From Haemaphysalis longicornis (Eukaryota > Arthropoda > Arachnida > Ixodida > Ixodidae), in NCBI GenBank assembly GCA_013339765.2, contig CM023449.1, positions 226,917,712 to 226,981,711 of the forward strand: a stretch of DNA of 64,000 bases, written 5' to 3'. Numbering within the stretch: position 1 is the stretch's first letter; every line of letters begins with the position of its first letter. The notes under the pieces were generated by a model. The model was not told the origin of the DNA. It saw only the letters and a program-made list of their open reading frames with translations, and made no database searches. Below, piece after piece: positions 56,240-64,000 of this stretch. Position numbers and translations under genes: made by a program.

Positions 56240-57284
56240 CACCTGAGCAGCTAGTCGCCACCCCACCTGCTCTGCTCGACGCTCACTGAAATGTATACCG
56301 TCTCCAACACCTGCTCCCGGCCTGCATGGCGCGATTCCTGATTGAGGTCCACCACCTTAAAGTTCACTGCTTTAGCAAGCGTCCAAATTTCCCGGTTCGC
56401 TTCTACCACTGCCCTTTCTATGTTGCCTCCTTTACCTTCAACCTTCAGCACCGTAGAGACCCTGATTTGGACGTCGTACGAAATCGCCCTCAGTTCACCG
56501 ACTCCCTTCGCCACCTGCTTTGCTATACCTCATCCTTATCCCTGAAACACATCGTTTACTGCCCCCATTATCCCCACTAAGTGCCTGTCCGTCATTGTCT
56601 CCCACACCTGCTCTTTCGCCTTTGTCATCACTACATTAACCAACCTTCTTCCCGGGGAGTGAGCTAGCCTTAACTCTCTGGTCCTCCCCTACCCTCTTTG
56701 TATCACTGTCTCTGCCTTGCGCATGTTCCAATCGCCCACAATGGTGACTGGATGCTCCTTTGGCTCCTTTAGCTGACAGGTGTTTTTGCTGCCTTGGCTT
56801 CCACGCTGATTGTCTCTGCGTACCTCTTGCCCGGCGACGACCCCTTCCCTTCTTCCACGACGTTAGGCCCCTCTCCGTGACCGGCGCTGTCATGACCACC
56901 ATTGCCCTCACATGTGGCAACCCTGTCCATCTCCCGTTTTCCCTCCTCAGAGCTAGGCACACTCAGTGCACTTGCCCCGTGGCGTACGCCATTTCCTTCC
57001 GGAATGGCATCCCTCTTCACACGCTCACTCTCTACCTGTGCTAGCCTTCCTTCTAGTACCTCTCACTGTTACTTTTCGGTTTTTAACTCCTCCACCAACT
57101 TGTCAACATGTATTTTAAGCTGCTGCTTCTCCTCCTCTAGCCGATCAAGGCGCGACTCCAATACACACATCCTGCACATGAAGTCCTGCCCTTCCGCCTC
57201 CTCGACTAAACTGAACCTAGTCTCCTGGACTGGGTACTCCTGCTCGCACCTCATGCACGCATCGCTCAGCTTCTTCGGCGGCAT
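56240..57284 (-). pseudogene. LINE ORF1: zinc finger, coiled coil and SGNH-hydrolase-like domain
   Basis: ORF1 of CR1-group LINEs binds element RNA, and many carry an esterase-like domain. An ATG at 57282-57284 opens MPPKKLSDACMRCEQE. It has a CX2C...CX2C cluster (C-MR-C, C-RM-C), then a Leu/Glu/Lys-rich coiled coil (LDRLEEEKQQLKIHVDKLV) before the first stop at about 57069. Further on, in other frames, a VGDWNMRKAET stretch corresponds to the GDSN nucleophile block of SGNH hydrolases (Trp for the catalytic Ser). LVGIMGAVNDV corresponds to the GxND block. Then come IERAVVEANREIWTLAKAV and FKVVDLNQE. The final DGxH block is degraded. Enzymatic activity is not expected. Confidence 0.7.
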
Positions 57285-57639
57285 GTTCCGGAGCTACCTC
57301 ACTGCCTTCTATTAAGTATTACTGCCGCTATCTCCGCACGCGCTACACTTGAAAAGAAAGGACAAACACAGTGCGATGCTTGCCTACAGCATCTCACCTT
57401 ATTGGTGCGGTATCAACAATGTACCGAACTCACTACTACCACATGTTAAGTTACTACTTGCTACATCTAGTTTGTTCACTTAAATATAACCGTCCTACTC
57501 CTTTCCTACTACAATTAACTAAACCTACTTCTATTCGCTCTAAAGCATTATCCCTCTAAGAGAAAAAGGAAAAAAATCAGTCTTATCGCTTTCGTCGTCT
57601 AGGCCGTTGCTGCCGCCCTGGGAACACACGTCCGTCGTC
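57285..57639. other. Possible LINE 5' UTR and junction
   Basis: C/T-rich on the plus strand. It may be the LINE's 5' untranslated region. No target duplication was found, because the LINE's other end is deleted. Confidence 0.3.
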
Positions 57640-57928
57640 CACCCCGACGAATGCACCCTCTGCTGGAGATGCAAGCGAAGACCACAGGGCCAAAAAGTCC
57701 ACGGATTGAAAGCCCAGCAATGTGGGTGAGCACACGACTGACCAGGTAGACCTTTTGGGCAAAGGCCCCAGGGCACAGTGGAAGGGACGCTCGCCCATGC
57801 GGATGCGCGGGTGCCTCTTCAGCTTGCTCGAAGACGGTGTCACATAGTTGCACTGCTAATGTGCAGGAGCCGGTGACCCAGTGGGGGGCCCTCCTGCACC
57901 CTGTGGCCATTCAGGGAAGAGGAAGGAC
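57640..57928 (-). pseudogene. C2H2 zinc-finger terminal exon U9, degenerate
   Basis: The acceptor is weakened (tgccgctcgcag), with the usual phase. The linker is followed by an in-frame stop just before finger 1, whose first Cys is also gone (QCNYVTPSSSKLKRH remains). The text after MGERPFHC jumps to the end of finger 3 (CPGAFAQKVYLVS), so finger 2 is deleted. A frameshift separates the two parts. The tail (HIAGLSI) resembles U4's. The intron to its right is collinear with that of U4. Confidence 0.75.
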
Positions 57929-58899
57929 CTGCGAGCGGCAGGAGGGGAACAATTGACAGTCCTTCCACCAGCAAACCCGTTCATAGTGTACTAGCAGCGA
58001 GCACAGACAGCCAAACGAAGCAACCGAAAGAGGAAAGGATGAGTATGAAAGACGAAGGGATGCCTCCGTAGGCACGAGGCAAGCCACTCTGCACATGCCC
58101 AACATAGCTGAAATTGCCTAGAAACAGGGTTGCTGGCGAAGCAGTCTGTCTCTCAGGAGGCTTCGTATACCCCTTTCTGTACAGCCGCCCAAGGGTTTAC
58201 AGCGGTCACCAGTGCAATCCGTCTGTTAAACCCGATCAAGGGAAGAAAGACAAGAGCCACCATTCCGAACACTGCCACCACTTCCTTTTCCTTCTTCAAT
58301 TCTTCTATTCTACCCTCACCCCCCCCCCCCGGGAAGGTGCAAACCTGACTCCCACAACCTTCCCTGGGAAGATGCAGGTCTTATCTGCCGAAAGTTTAAT
58401 GTCCAGGCCCCTTACTGTCTACATGCGTCGATTATTTACGTCACAGTGTCACAACATTTCTGTCACAAGGTCCTTTCATACAGCCGTAATGTTTGTAGAC
58501 ATGCTCCGCCTGATGCTTTCAGTGAGCATGGAGGTGCTTGACCAGTCAAATTCTGCAGTCTTTGACATTTGGAGAGCGAGCTTTGTGATGTACGGAAACT
58601 TGGCTGAAATGTATGCAGTGCTGGTTAGTCTGCTACCGTCGGACGAACTGTGTTGCAACTTTTCAAGCATTCCAAGTCCTCCTCACGGCTCAACACTCTG
58701 CTTTAGTAAGACATGAGAGGTTTCACCGCATCCTGGTACCCTCACTCCTGCAGACAGTCCAGCTTATTCCCCAGAGTTCACTTCAAACATTGTTTCATTC
58801 TTTAAAGAAGTATGTGTTCATACTGTCTCGTTTTTGATGCTTATTGAGGTCTAAGGCTTGACAAGAGGACGTCCAACACTGTTTACGACTAAAGGTGAG
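57929..58899. other. Intron of U9 and undescribed DNA
   Basis: 57929-58210 is the cassette intron. From 58.3 to 58.9 kb there are open frames on both strands (plus 58114-58716, minus 58476-58670) without recognisable domains. The long plus frame begins inside intron-type sequence and is not called. Confidence 0.4.
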
Positions 58900-59990
58900 C
58901 TTAGAGTCCTGGCTGTTTCAGTTGAAGAGCTTGCTCACTCTGCCTGCGAGGGCGCATGAACCGGTGCCAATTCTTCAGCAGTTTTAAAGACTGTGTGTCT
59001 AGCCATATACTGGAAAGCTTTGCACAAATAGCCATGTTAATTGAAGCACTTGGCTTTTTCTTCACCCGTGGCACAGTAACAGTGCCGTTGGGTAAATGCT
59101 TGGACTGTTTCTCGGAACCGGGTGTGGCTTTCTCTGACTCCGATTTGACTTCTATGACACCGTTTGCTTGCAAAACACAAACCATAGTATGAGTTGCACA
59201 CTCTAGGAACGACTTCTGTCGAGTGGGTCCTTGAAAAGTACCCACCTGTACATAGTGCTCGCTGCTGCGAGTCCTTCAACTTCAGTGCTCCATATAACTT
59301 ATCCCGTAAGTAAGCACCAGATGTAGTCCGATCCGATGAGGAGACTTAGTCTGGGCTCCGAATCACCACCTAAATGTCTTTGTTCATCATAGAATACGTT
59401 TTGTCTCCGTTCATTAGTGAATACTTTGCCCTGCTTACGCAGATTGTGTACAAAGGATATATTAACAGATAGGGAAGATTCATCATGGCAGATGATAAGT
59501 ACCACTATCATTTTTATTAACAGATAGGGAAGATTCATCATGGCAGATGATAAGTACCACTATCATTTCGATCGTGAAGGCATCTGTAGTGTGCTGGGTG
59601 CGAAGAGAAACTTGAACTATGTTGGTTTCCGCCGTTGAGTATACCTCGAACTAGTCGGCTTCTTTAGTTGTGGCTCAACTATGCTTGGAACATCTGCAGG
59701 TACAACCCGTTGTCCTTAGCCCAACCGTTTGGCTGTTCACTCCCTCCAGACGCTCGAGCCGTGGCTGATATGCAGGCTGTAGTTCCCGGCAAACCTTCTC
59801 TTGCACTGCTGTTCTTAAACGAAGGGTCGCATATGCTGGTTGCATGCCTCCCTTAACATGGCACATAACTCAATCTGGCACTGCAGTCTCTCTCTCTTGA
59901 TGACCTTTGGACGGCACCTAAAACATTTTCTGTCCCTCGTGAGGTGCTCTTTCTTAGTGGCTAGAGAGATGTCGGCGGTGCATAAGCGCA
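58900..59990 (-). mobile_element. Probable BEL/Pao retrotransposon remnant
   Basis: Minus-strand fragments in order: a zinc-knuckle-like RKCFRC near 59.93 kb; EPRLSLLIGSDYIWCLLTG near 59.3 kb, close to the conserved block after the protease of BEL/Pao pol; then GTFQGPTRQKSFLE near 59.23 kb. They are in different frames and no reverse transcriptase is seen. The family call rests mainly on the GSDY-W block. Confidence 0.4.
59461..59570. repeat. Perfect tandem duplication, 55-bp unit
   Basis: attaacagatagggaagatt to tatcattt is repeated twice, head to tail, with a 55-bp period and essentially no differences. It lies within the BEL/Pao remnant. Confidence 0.9.
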
Positions 59991-60171
59991 TGCTGTGCTT
60001 CTGAGAACAGCAAAAGAAGCAAGGTACACTGTTGTACGACCGGCCGCCGCGGCGCTGCTACGCGCGTTTGGAGAAAGAAGAAAACACTGAGTGGGAATAA
60101 ACCGTGTTCACTGTAGCTGGAGTCACCCGTCTGTTCGCCTCTGCGTACACCAGTCGAAGTCGTATTAAACA

Positions 60172-60186
60172 TGGTGTCAGAAGTGG
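60172..60186 (+). promoter_or_regulatory. Primer binding site, tRNA-Leu type
   Basis: tggtgtcagaagtgg follows the LTR end directly. Its reverse complement, ccacttctgacacca, is the 3' end expected of a tRNA-Leu (from memory). It would prime minus-strand cDNA. Confidence 0.75.
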
Positions 60187-60312
60187 TGCGCGATCATCCG
60201 TAAGCCAATTTGCTTGGAGGAATCCGCCTGGAATGGCATCAAACATGGACAACGCAGCAAACATAACGGCTGCCACTCCGACTGCACGCCACCCACCTCA
60301 GCAGCAGCGCCC

Positions 60313-61187
60313 ATGGCTTCGTTCACGATACAACCTCCGGAAGCCTTTTGCTTCTCGTCGCCCAACGAGTGGCCGAAATGGAAGAAGCGCTTCGAGCGTT
60401 TTCGTACCTCTTCTGGTCTCAGTGCCCAGCCTGAAGAGCACCAAGTCGACACCCTGCTGTACATCATGGGTGACCAGGCTGAGGACATCTTTGGCACCTT
60501 CAACCTCACAGGTGAGGACTCCAAAACGTTCAGCGTTGTGATGGAACGATTTGACAAATACTTCATTCCGTGTCGCAACGTCATCTTTGAAAGAGCGTGC
60601 TTCAACACTGGGGTACAACAGGAGACAGTCTGTAGAAGAATTCGCCACAGCCCTTCACGCTCTTTCCAAACACTGCGAGTACGGCAGCCTGCAAGAAGAG
60701 TTTATCCGTGATCGGTTAGTCGTCGGCATCAGAGACAGACAGCTGTCCGCGAAGTTGCAACTTGACCCAGATCTGACGTTACAGAAAGCCCTAAACGCAA
60801 TGCGGCAAGTCGAAACGGTGTGACAGCAACAGGCAGAGCTGAATCATGCCCAACCAAGCGTCAACAAGGTAAGCTTTGCCCACCAGCAGAAGTCTCAAGG
60901 CTCTCGGAAGCCCTTCTCTGGCTCTAGTAGTAAGAATACTAGATTATCCTCTCCACTTGTTAAGAAGCATGTGAATATGTTTTGCCATTGGTGCAGGCGA
61001 GAAAGTCACCCACGATCTGCTTGCCCAGCATGGAATGAGAAATGCAAGTCGTGCCTGAAGAAAGGCCACTACGCAACTGTTTGTCTTTCCAAACGCGTAG
61101 ACGCAGTTCAAGCTCAAGATGCTGGAACTGAAAGTAGATTCCTGGACACGGTCAGCTCTTCATCGACAAAAAACTGGGAAGCAACAG
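60313..61187 (+). pseudogene. gag: Gag of Ty3/Gypsy element, two zinc knuckles
   Basis: Begins at ATG 60313 (MASFTIQPPEAFCF). A capsid-type region follows: EWPKWKKRFERFRT, HQVDTLLYIMGDQAED and VMERFDKYFIP. A one-base frame change near 60615-60640 moves the frame before SVEEFATALHALSKHCEYG. TGA at 60821-60823 then interrupts QVETV...QQQAEL. Two CCHC knuckles follow at about 60980-61085 (CHWCRRESHPRSAC and CKSCLKKGHYATVC), a layout found in the Mag/CsRn1 side of Ty3/Gypsy. The frame is cut at 61187 by the pogo-like insertion. Not functional as it stands. Confidence 0.82.
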
Positions 61188-61189
61188 TA

Positions 61190-62085
61190 CCGTATTTATT
61201 CGAATCCAAGCCGATAGTTTTTTTGAAATACTGATATATCAAACTCCAAGGTCGGCTTGGATTCGAGGATTTTGAAACACGCGCCAATTTCCAAGTGAAA
61301 TTGAGGGAAGTGGCGTGCAGCTAGCGACACCCAGCAAAGAAAGTATTGTAGCCATTACTAGACGAGCCAGTAGCCACTTAAGGGGCCATAGCTGGGGGCG
61401 ATGCCGCCATTTTGAACTGTGCGGATAGTGGCCTGCGTGCGGTGTGGCGTTTGGTTTTGACAGCACAATAGCACCAAACAAGCGGTGCCATTATAGTGCC
61501 GCTTTTTAAAGAAAAGTTGTTTTAGCCGCGGCGTTGTCGTCAAATGTTCAAGCCGGGCAGGACTTCGGCGTGGATGAAAAAAAATGTCCGTCGTTGGAGC
61601 ACGCATTGGGAGAGGATATTTGCGTGCGCTGCAACGAGGATGGCATTCACCGGACCACGAGAAGGCCGTCCCCACGAAATGGAGATGGCATTGGCTGACT
61701 TCGTTCGGACGCAGCGAGCAGCTGCCCTTCCAGTAACGACGGAAATGCTCCAGGCAAAAGCAAGGGAGCTTTCAAGGGAATGAGGCTTATCGCGGGCACA
61801 CTTCAAAGCTAGTCGGGGCTGGCTACAGAAATTCATGAAACGCTTCGGCTTTAGCCTTCGTCGTCGAACCTCAATCGCCCAGAAGTTGCCCGGTGATTTT
61901 GAAGAGAAACTGATTGAGTTACAACACCGCATCTTCATGTTCAATAAATGTGTTTTCTTTTTGTGAACGCTGACCTCACCTTTTTGTTCGGCCTACATTC
62001 GAGGTAAGTTTTTTTTTTTTTCGTGGCTTCGGACTTCCGGGGGTCGGCTTAAAATCGGGGCTGGCCTAGATTCAAATAAATATGG
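61190..62085 (+). mobile_element. Pogo/Tigger-like non-autonomous transposon, inside the Gypsy
   Basis: 896 bp between TA dinucleotides (61188-61189 and 62086-62087). The termini are inverted repeats with four mismatches in 23 bp (ccgtatttattcgaatccaa / ccatatttatttgaatctag). The plus-strand frame from 61544 to about 61960 encodes EMEMALADFVRTQRAAALPV, TTEMLQAKARELS and, after a TGA, HFKASRGWLQKFMKRFGFSL. This is the CENP-B-type DNA-binding region of Tigger transposases, without the catalytic DDE domain. Removing the element and one TA joins the Gypsy gag and protease codons in frame. Confidence 0.85.
61544..61965 (+). pseudogene. Transposase N-terminal DNA-binding fragment (CENP-B-like HTH)
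   Basis: A first helix-turn-helix-like stretch ends at a TGA at about 61781. The second continues in the same frame with SRGWLQKFMKRFGFSLRRRT and KLPGDFEEKLIELQ, the HTH_Tnp_Tc5-type signature. The protein then stops within the element. No DDE residues are present. It could bind DNA at most. Confidence 0.7.
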
Positions 62086-62087
62086 TA

Positions 62088-63129
62088 CTAATAGTGCAAG
62101 GGCGTACCCTGAAATTCAAGATTGACACGGGTGCTGACGAGACGGTGATACCACCTGAAACGTTTAGACAACTCGAGTGAAAGCCAGTTCTGCCTAAACC
62201 ACGCCAACAGCTCCACGGGATTGATAGGAGACCATTGGCAATACAGGAAGTCGCTCGATTACAGCTATCGTATCAAGGTCGCCAGACAACTCAAGATATC
62301 TACGTTCTTGAAGTGCGTTGTCCACTTCTTGGAAAGCCTGCTATTGAAGAACTGTAGCTAGTTACCTGCATCAATAACGTTCAGCGTGCCATCAAGCCTA
62401 AACAAGAATTTCTGTCCCTCTTTGCCAGTCTCGGAGATATCCAGAGAGAACACCTAGTTTGTCTTCAAGACAGAGCGAAGCCATTTGCGTTGGGCTCGCC
62501 CCGACGGGTTCCCATTCCGTTGTATGAGAAGACCAAACGAGAACTCCAATGGATGGAGAAAATAGGAATCATCTCTCCATTCGAAGATCCAACCAAATGG
62601 TGCGCGCCAATGGTGGTCGTGCCCAAGCCCTCAGGAGACGTGCGAATTTGCTTTGACTTTACAGAGCTCAACCGCTTTGTTCTCCTAGAATGGCATCCGA
62701 TTCCATCTGTTGAACACACACTTGGGCTTCTCTCTGGGGCGAAAGTGTTTTCAAAGCTGGATGCCAACTCAGGATTTTGGCAAATTCAGCTCGCGGAAGA
62801 GAGCAAGAAGTTTACGACGTTCATAACGCCATTTGGAAGGTTCAAGTTTAACCGACTCCCATTTGGTATCGCCTCGGCGCCAGAACTGTTCCAGAGGCAG
62901 ATGGCTACCATCCTGCAAGGTATGAGCCGTGTCATATGTCACATGGACGACGTCCTTGTATGGGGAGCCACACAAGAGGAGCACAACGAGTCTCTTCGTC
63001 AAGTACTGCGGAGGCTCGCGGAAGCTGGCGTCACACTCAACGAGAGCAAATGCACGTTCTGTGCTACAGAATTGACATACCTGGGACACAAGATTGGACA
63101 GCAAGGTATCAGGCCTGATGAGTCCAAAA
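62088..63129 (+). pseudogene. pol: Pol (protease and reverse transcriptase) of Ty3/Gypsy element
   Basis: Aspartic protease active site DTGADETVI at 62124-62150. In-frame TGA (62178) and TAG (62355) follow. From about 62490 an uninterrupted reverse transcriptase frame shows KTKRELQWMEKIGIISPFED, PKPSGDVRICFDFTELNRFV, FSKLDANSGFWQIQLA, FNRLPFGIASAPELFQ and the catalytic HMDDVLVWG (62940-62966, MDD form of the YxDD box). A TYLGHKIGQQGI block follows. The frame breaks at 63129 at the second insertion. Reverse transcription is the family role; this copy is dead because of the upstream stops. Confidence 0.9.
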
Positions 63130-63504
63130 ATTACCCCACCTTCCCGTGAGGGGAACCCTGTGGAGATGCGACGCATCTTGGAGGTTCACTTGGTGTTTCC
63201 GTTGTGTTGCTTCTCTAATTGCGTGAAACGTGTGAGGAACGCGTATGATGTATTCTTTATTTCTTTGGCCGGTGCTGGAACGACCGCGGCTATGACGCAA
63301 CGTGGTGCGGCTATGACGCAACACAATCCACTTTAATCCAATCCAATCCAATGCCACTCGCGAGAGAGTGTTCGCTATCGGAGAGGAGAGGGGGTGAGCG
63401 GCGGAGAGCGCAGCTCGCGCGGCGAGGAGAATGGGGGAGGGGTGTGGACGGACAACAACGCCGTATGGAGGGACAAGGCGAGTGAATGAGATGCCGTCGC
63501 ACCT
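63130..63504. mobile_element. Short interspersed element, A-run target, copy 2
   Basis: 375 bp, starting attaccccacc and ending gtcgcacct. It is flanked by AAAA (63126-63129 and 63505-63508). Its borders are fixed because the reverse transcriptase codons before it and the RNase H-side codons after it join in frame once it and one AAAA are removed. It shares gatgcgacgc, the gtgtttccgtt stretch and cggagag-gagagggggtgagc with copy 1 (178-643). No known class is recognised. Confidence 0.8.
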
Positions 63505-64000
63505 AAAATCTCAGCAGTTACGGAAATGGCCCCACCCACAAACAGAACAGAGCTACAAAGGATACTTGGCATGGCCACATATCTTGCTCGGTTCGTTCCG
63601 AACCTCGCAGACATCTTGCAGCCCCTCACGCTGCTGCTGTCGAAAAAACAGGAGTTTGTGTGGGGTGCGCCACAACAAGTAGCGTTCGACAAGTGGAAGA
63701 AGCTTCTGTCTAGTAGACCAGTTCTTGCCGTCTACGACCCCGCAAAAGAGACAATAGTCACGGCAGATGCTTCCTCTTTCGGACTCGGCGCTGTCCTTTG
63801 CCAGCGGTGAACAAAAGGGAACTATGCAGTAATCACTTATGAATCTCGCCTTTTGACAGACACTGAAAAGTGATACGCACAGATCGAGAAAGAGGCACTT
63901 GCACTTGTGTGGGGATGCGAGAAATTCCCTGACTACCTCGTTGGAAAGCAATTTCTCCTAGAAACTGACCACAAGCCCCTCATGCCTATTTTCAACTCGA
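63505..64000 (+). pseudogene. pol: Pol (connection and RNase H) of Ty3/Gypsy element
   Basis: Continues from 63129 with MAPPTNRTELQRILGMATYL, then FVPNLADILQPLTLLL and the RNase H start VTADASSFGLGAVLCQR. TGA at 63808 and 63871 interrupt it. EKEALALVWGCEKF and ETDHKPL follow to the window edge, still RNase H. Integrase must lie beyond 64000 if it is present. Confidence 0.88.

Larger units (their letters stand above)
47967..57284 (-). mobile_element. CR1-group LINE, decayed, split by four insertions
   Basis: One non-LTR retrotransposon on the minus strand. Its parts in order are ORF1 (57284 to about 56240), endonuclease (about 56070-55465, 55251-55117, 52397-52270), the linker to the reverse transcriptase (50621-50050), and early reverse transcriptase (50049-49942 and 48203-47967). 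Between these parts lie a SINE, a pogo-like element, a Tigger-like element and an 8-bp-TSD element. Removing each rejoins the neighbouring codons. The 3' half, with the catalytic YADD-type motif, is missing beyond 47967. There the sequence changes abruptly to spacer B, a 3' loss that target-primed transcription does not explain and that suggests a later deletion. Confidence 0.8.
60030..64000 (+). mobile_element. Ty3/Gypsy retrotransposon, decayed, with two nested insertions
   Basis: Order on the plus strand: probable 5' LTR (about 60030-60171, ending ...taaaca), primer binding site, gag with two zinc knuckles, protease, reverse transcriptase and RNase H. It runs off the window at 64000, so integrase and the 3' LTR are not seen. 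A pogo-like element (61190-62085) and a short A-run-target element (63130-63504) interrupt it. Frameshifts and stops (60821 TGA, 62178 TGA, 62355 TAG, 63808 TGA, 63871 TGA) show it is inactive. The left LTR boundary is inferred. Confidence 0.88.

Noticed and set aside
58114..58716. Open frame of 200 codons on the plus strand
   Set aside because: Its start lies in the duplicated cassette intron, which is not open in the paralogous copy at 28.1 kb. No domain is recognised.

Overview
The window is eukaryotic and looks like repeat-dense arthropod DNA, most likely from a hard tick. The reasons are tRNA-derived SINEs resembling the tick Ruka type, a CR1-group LINE whose ORF1 carries an SGNH-hydrolase-like domain, Ty3/Gypsy, BEL/Pao and pogo/Tigger elements with arthropod-type features, and protein-coding exons separated by long non-coding spacers. 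The species cannot be named from this sequence. There are no rRNA genes, CRISPR arrays, operons or complete single-exon cellular genes.

Host genes: the only clear cellular coding content is a same-strand (minus) array of nine C2H2 zinc-finger terminal-exon cassettes at about 17.6, 21.4, 24.6, 27.7, 37.0, 42.7, 45.0, 46.45 and 57.75 kb. Eight show a recognisable 3' splice acceptor followed by a short Gly/Pro/Ser linker containing a GGH or NGH motif. Where fingers remain, they then run CQQC-type finger first. Seven of the eight share the same splice phase (one nucleotide carried over). Two cassettes are fully intact (27508-27830 with three fingers, 36786-37204 with four). 42555-42873 is open but one base out of phase. 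The rest carry frameshifts, stops or deletions. No 5' exon accompanies each cassette, so the array is either a family of ZNF genes whose first exons lie elsewhere or a set of alternative 3' exons of one gene.

Spacers: the DNA between cassettes is itself duplicated. Spacer A occurs at about 6.5-9.8, 18.4-20.9, 28.2-29.7 (partial) and 37.6-42.1 kb. Spacer B occurs at about 22.0-23.0, 25.3-26.9 and 47.0-47.97 kb. A large block of 16.2-21.9 kb reappears as 35.6-43.1 kb. These paralogous spacers serve as empty sites that date later insertions.

Mobile elements by region: 0-6.5 kb holds GC-rich repeats, a 466-bp element, palindrome-rich repeats and a tandem array of tRNA-like units. 9.86-12.37 kb is a young, internally deleted Ty3/Gypsy element with near-identical LTRs and an intact gag. 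12.48-13.19 kb is a solo LTR, 13.7 kb a full SINE and 14.6-15.74 kb a TTAA-flanked inverted-repeat element. 25.6-26.5 kb is an LTR-type element with an empty paralogous site, and 28.7-29.15 kb a MITE. 47.97-57.28 kb is one decayed CR1-group LINE on the minus strand, split by four later insertions (8-bp-TSD TIR element, Tigger-like, pogo-like, SINE). 58.9-60.0 kb is a probable BEL/Pao remnant. 60.03 kb to the window end is a decayed Ty3/Gypsy element on the plus strand, split by a pogo-like element and by a second copy of the 466-bp family.

The most interesting host question is whether the phase-matched finger cassettes are spliced to a shared upstream exon. The most informative genome-history signal is the set of precise nested insertions whose removal rejoins the interrupted reading frames.
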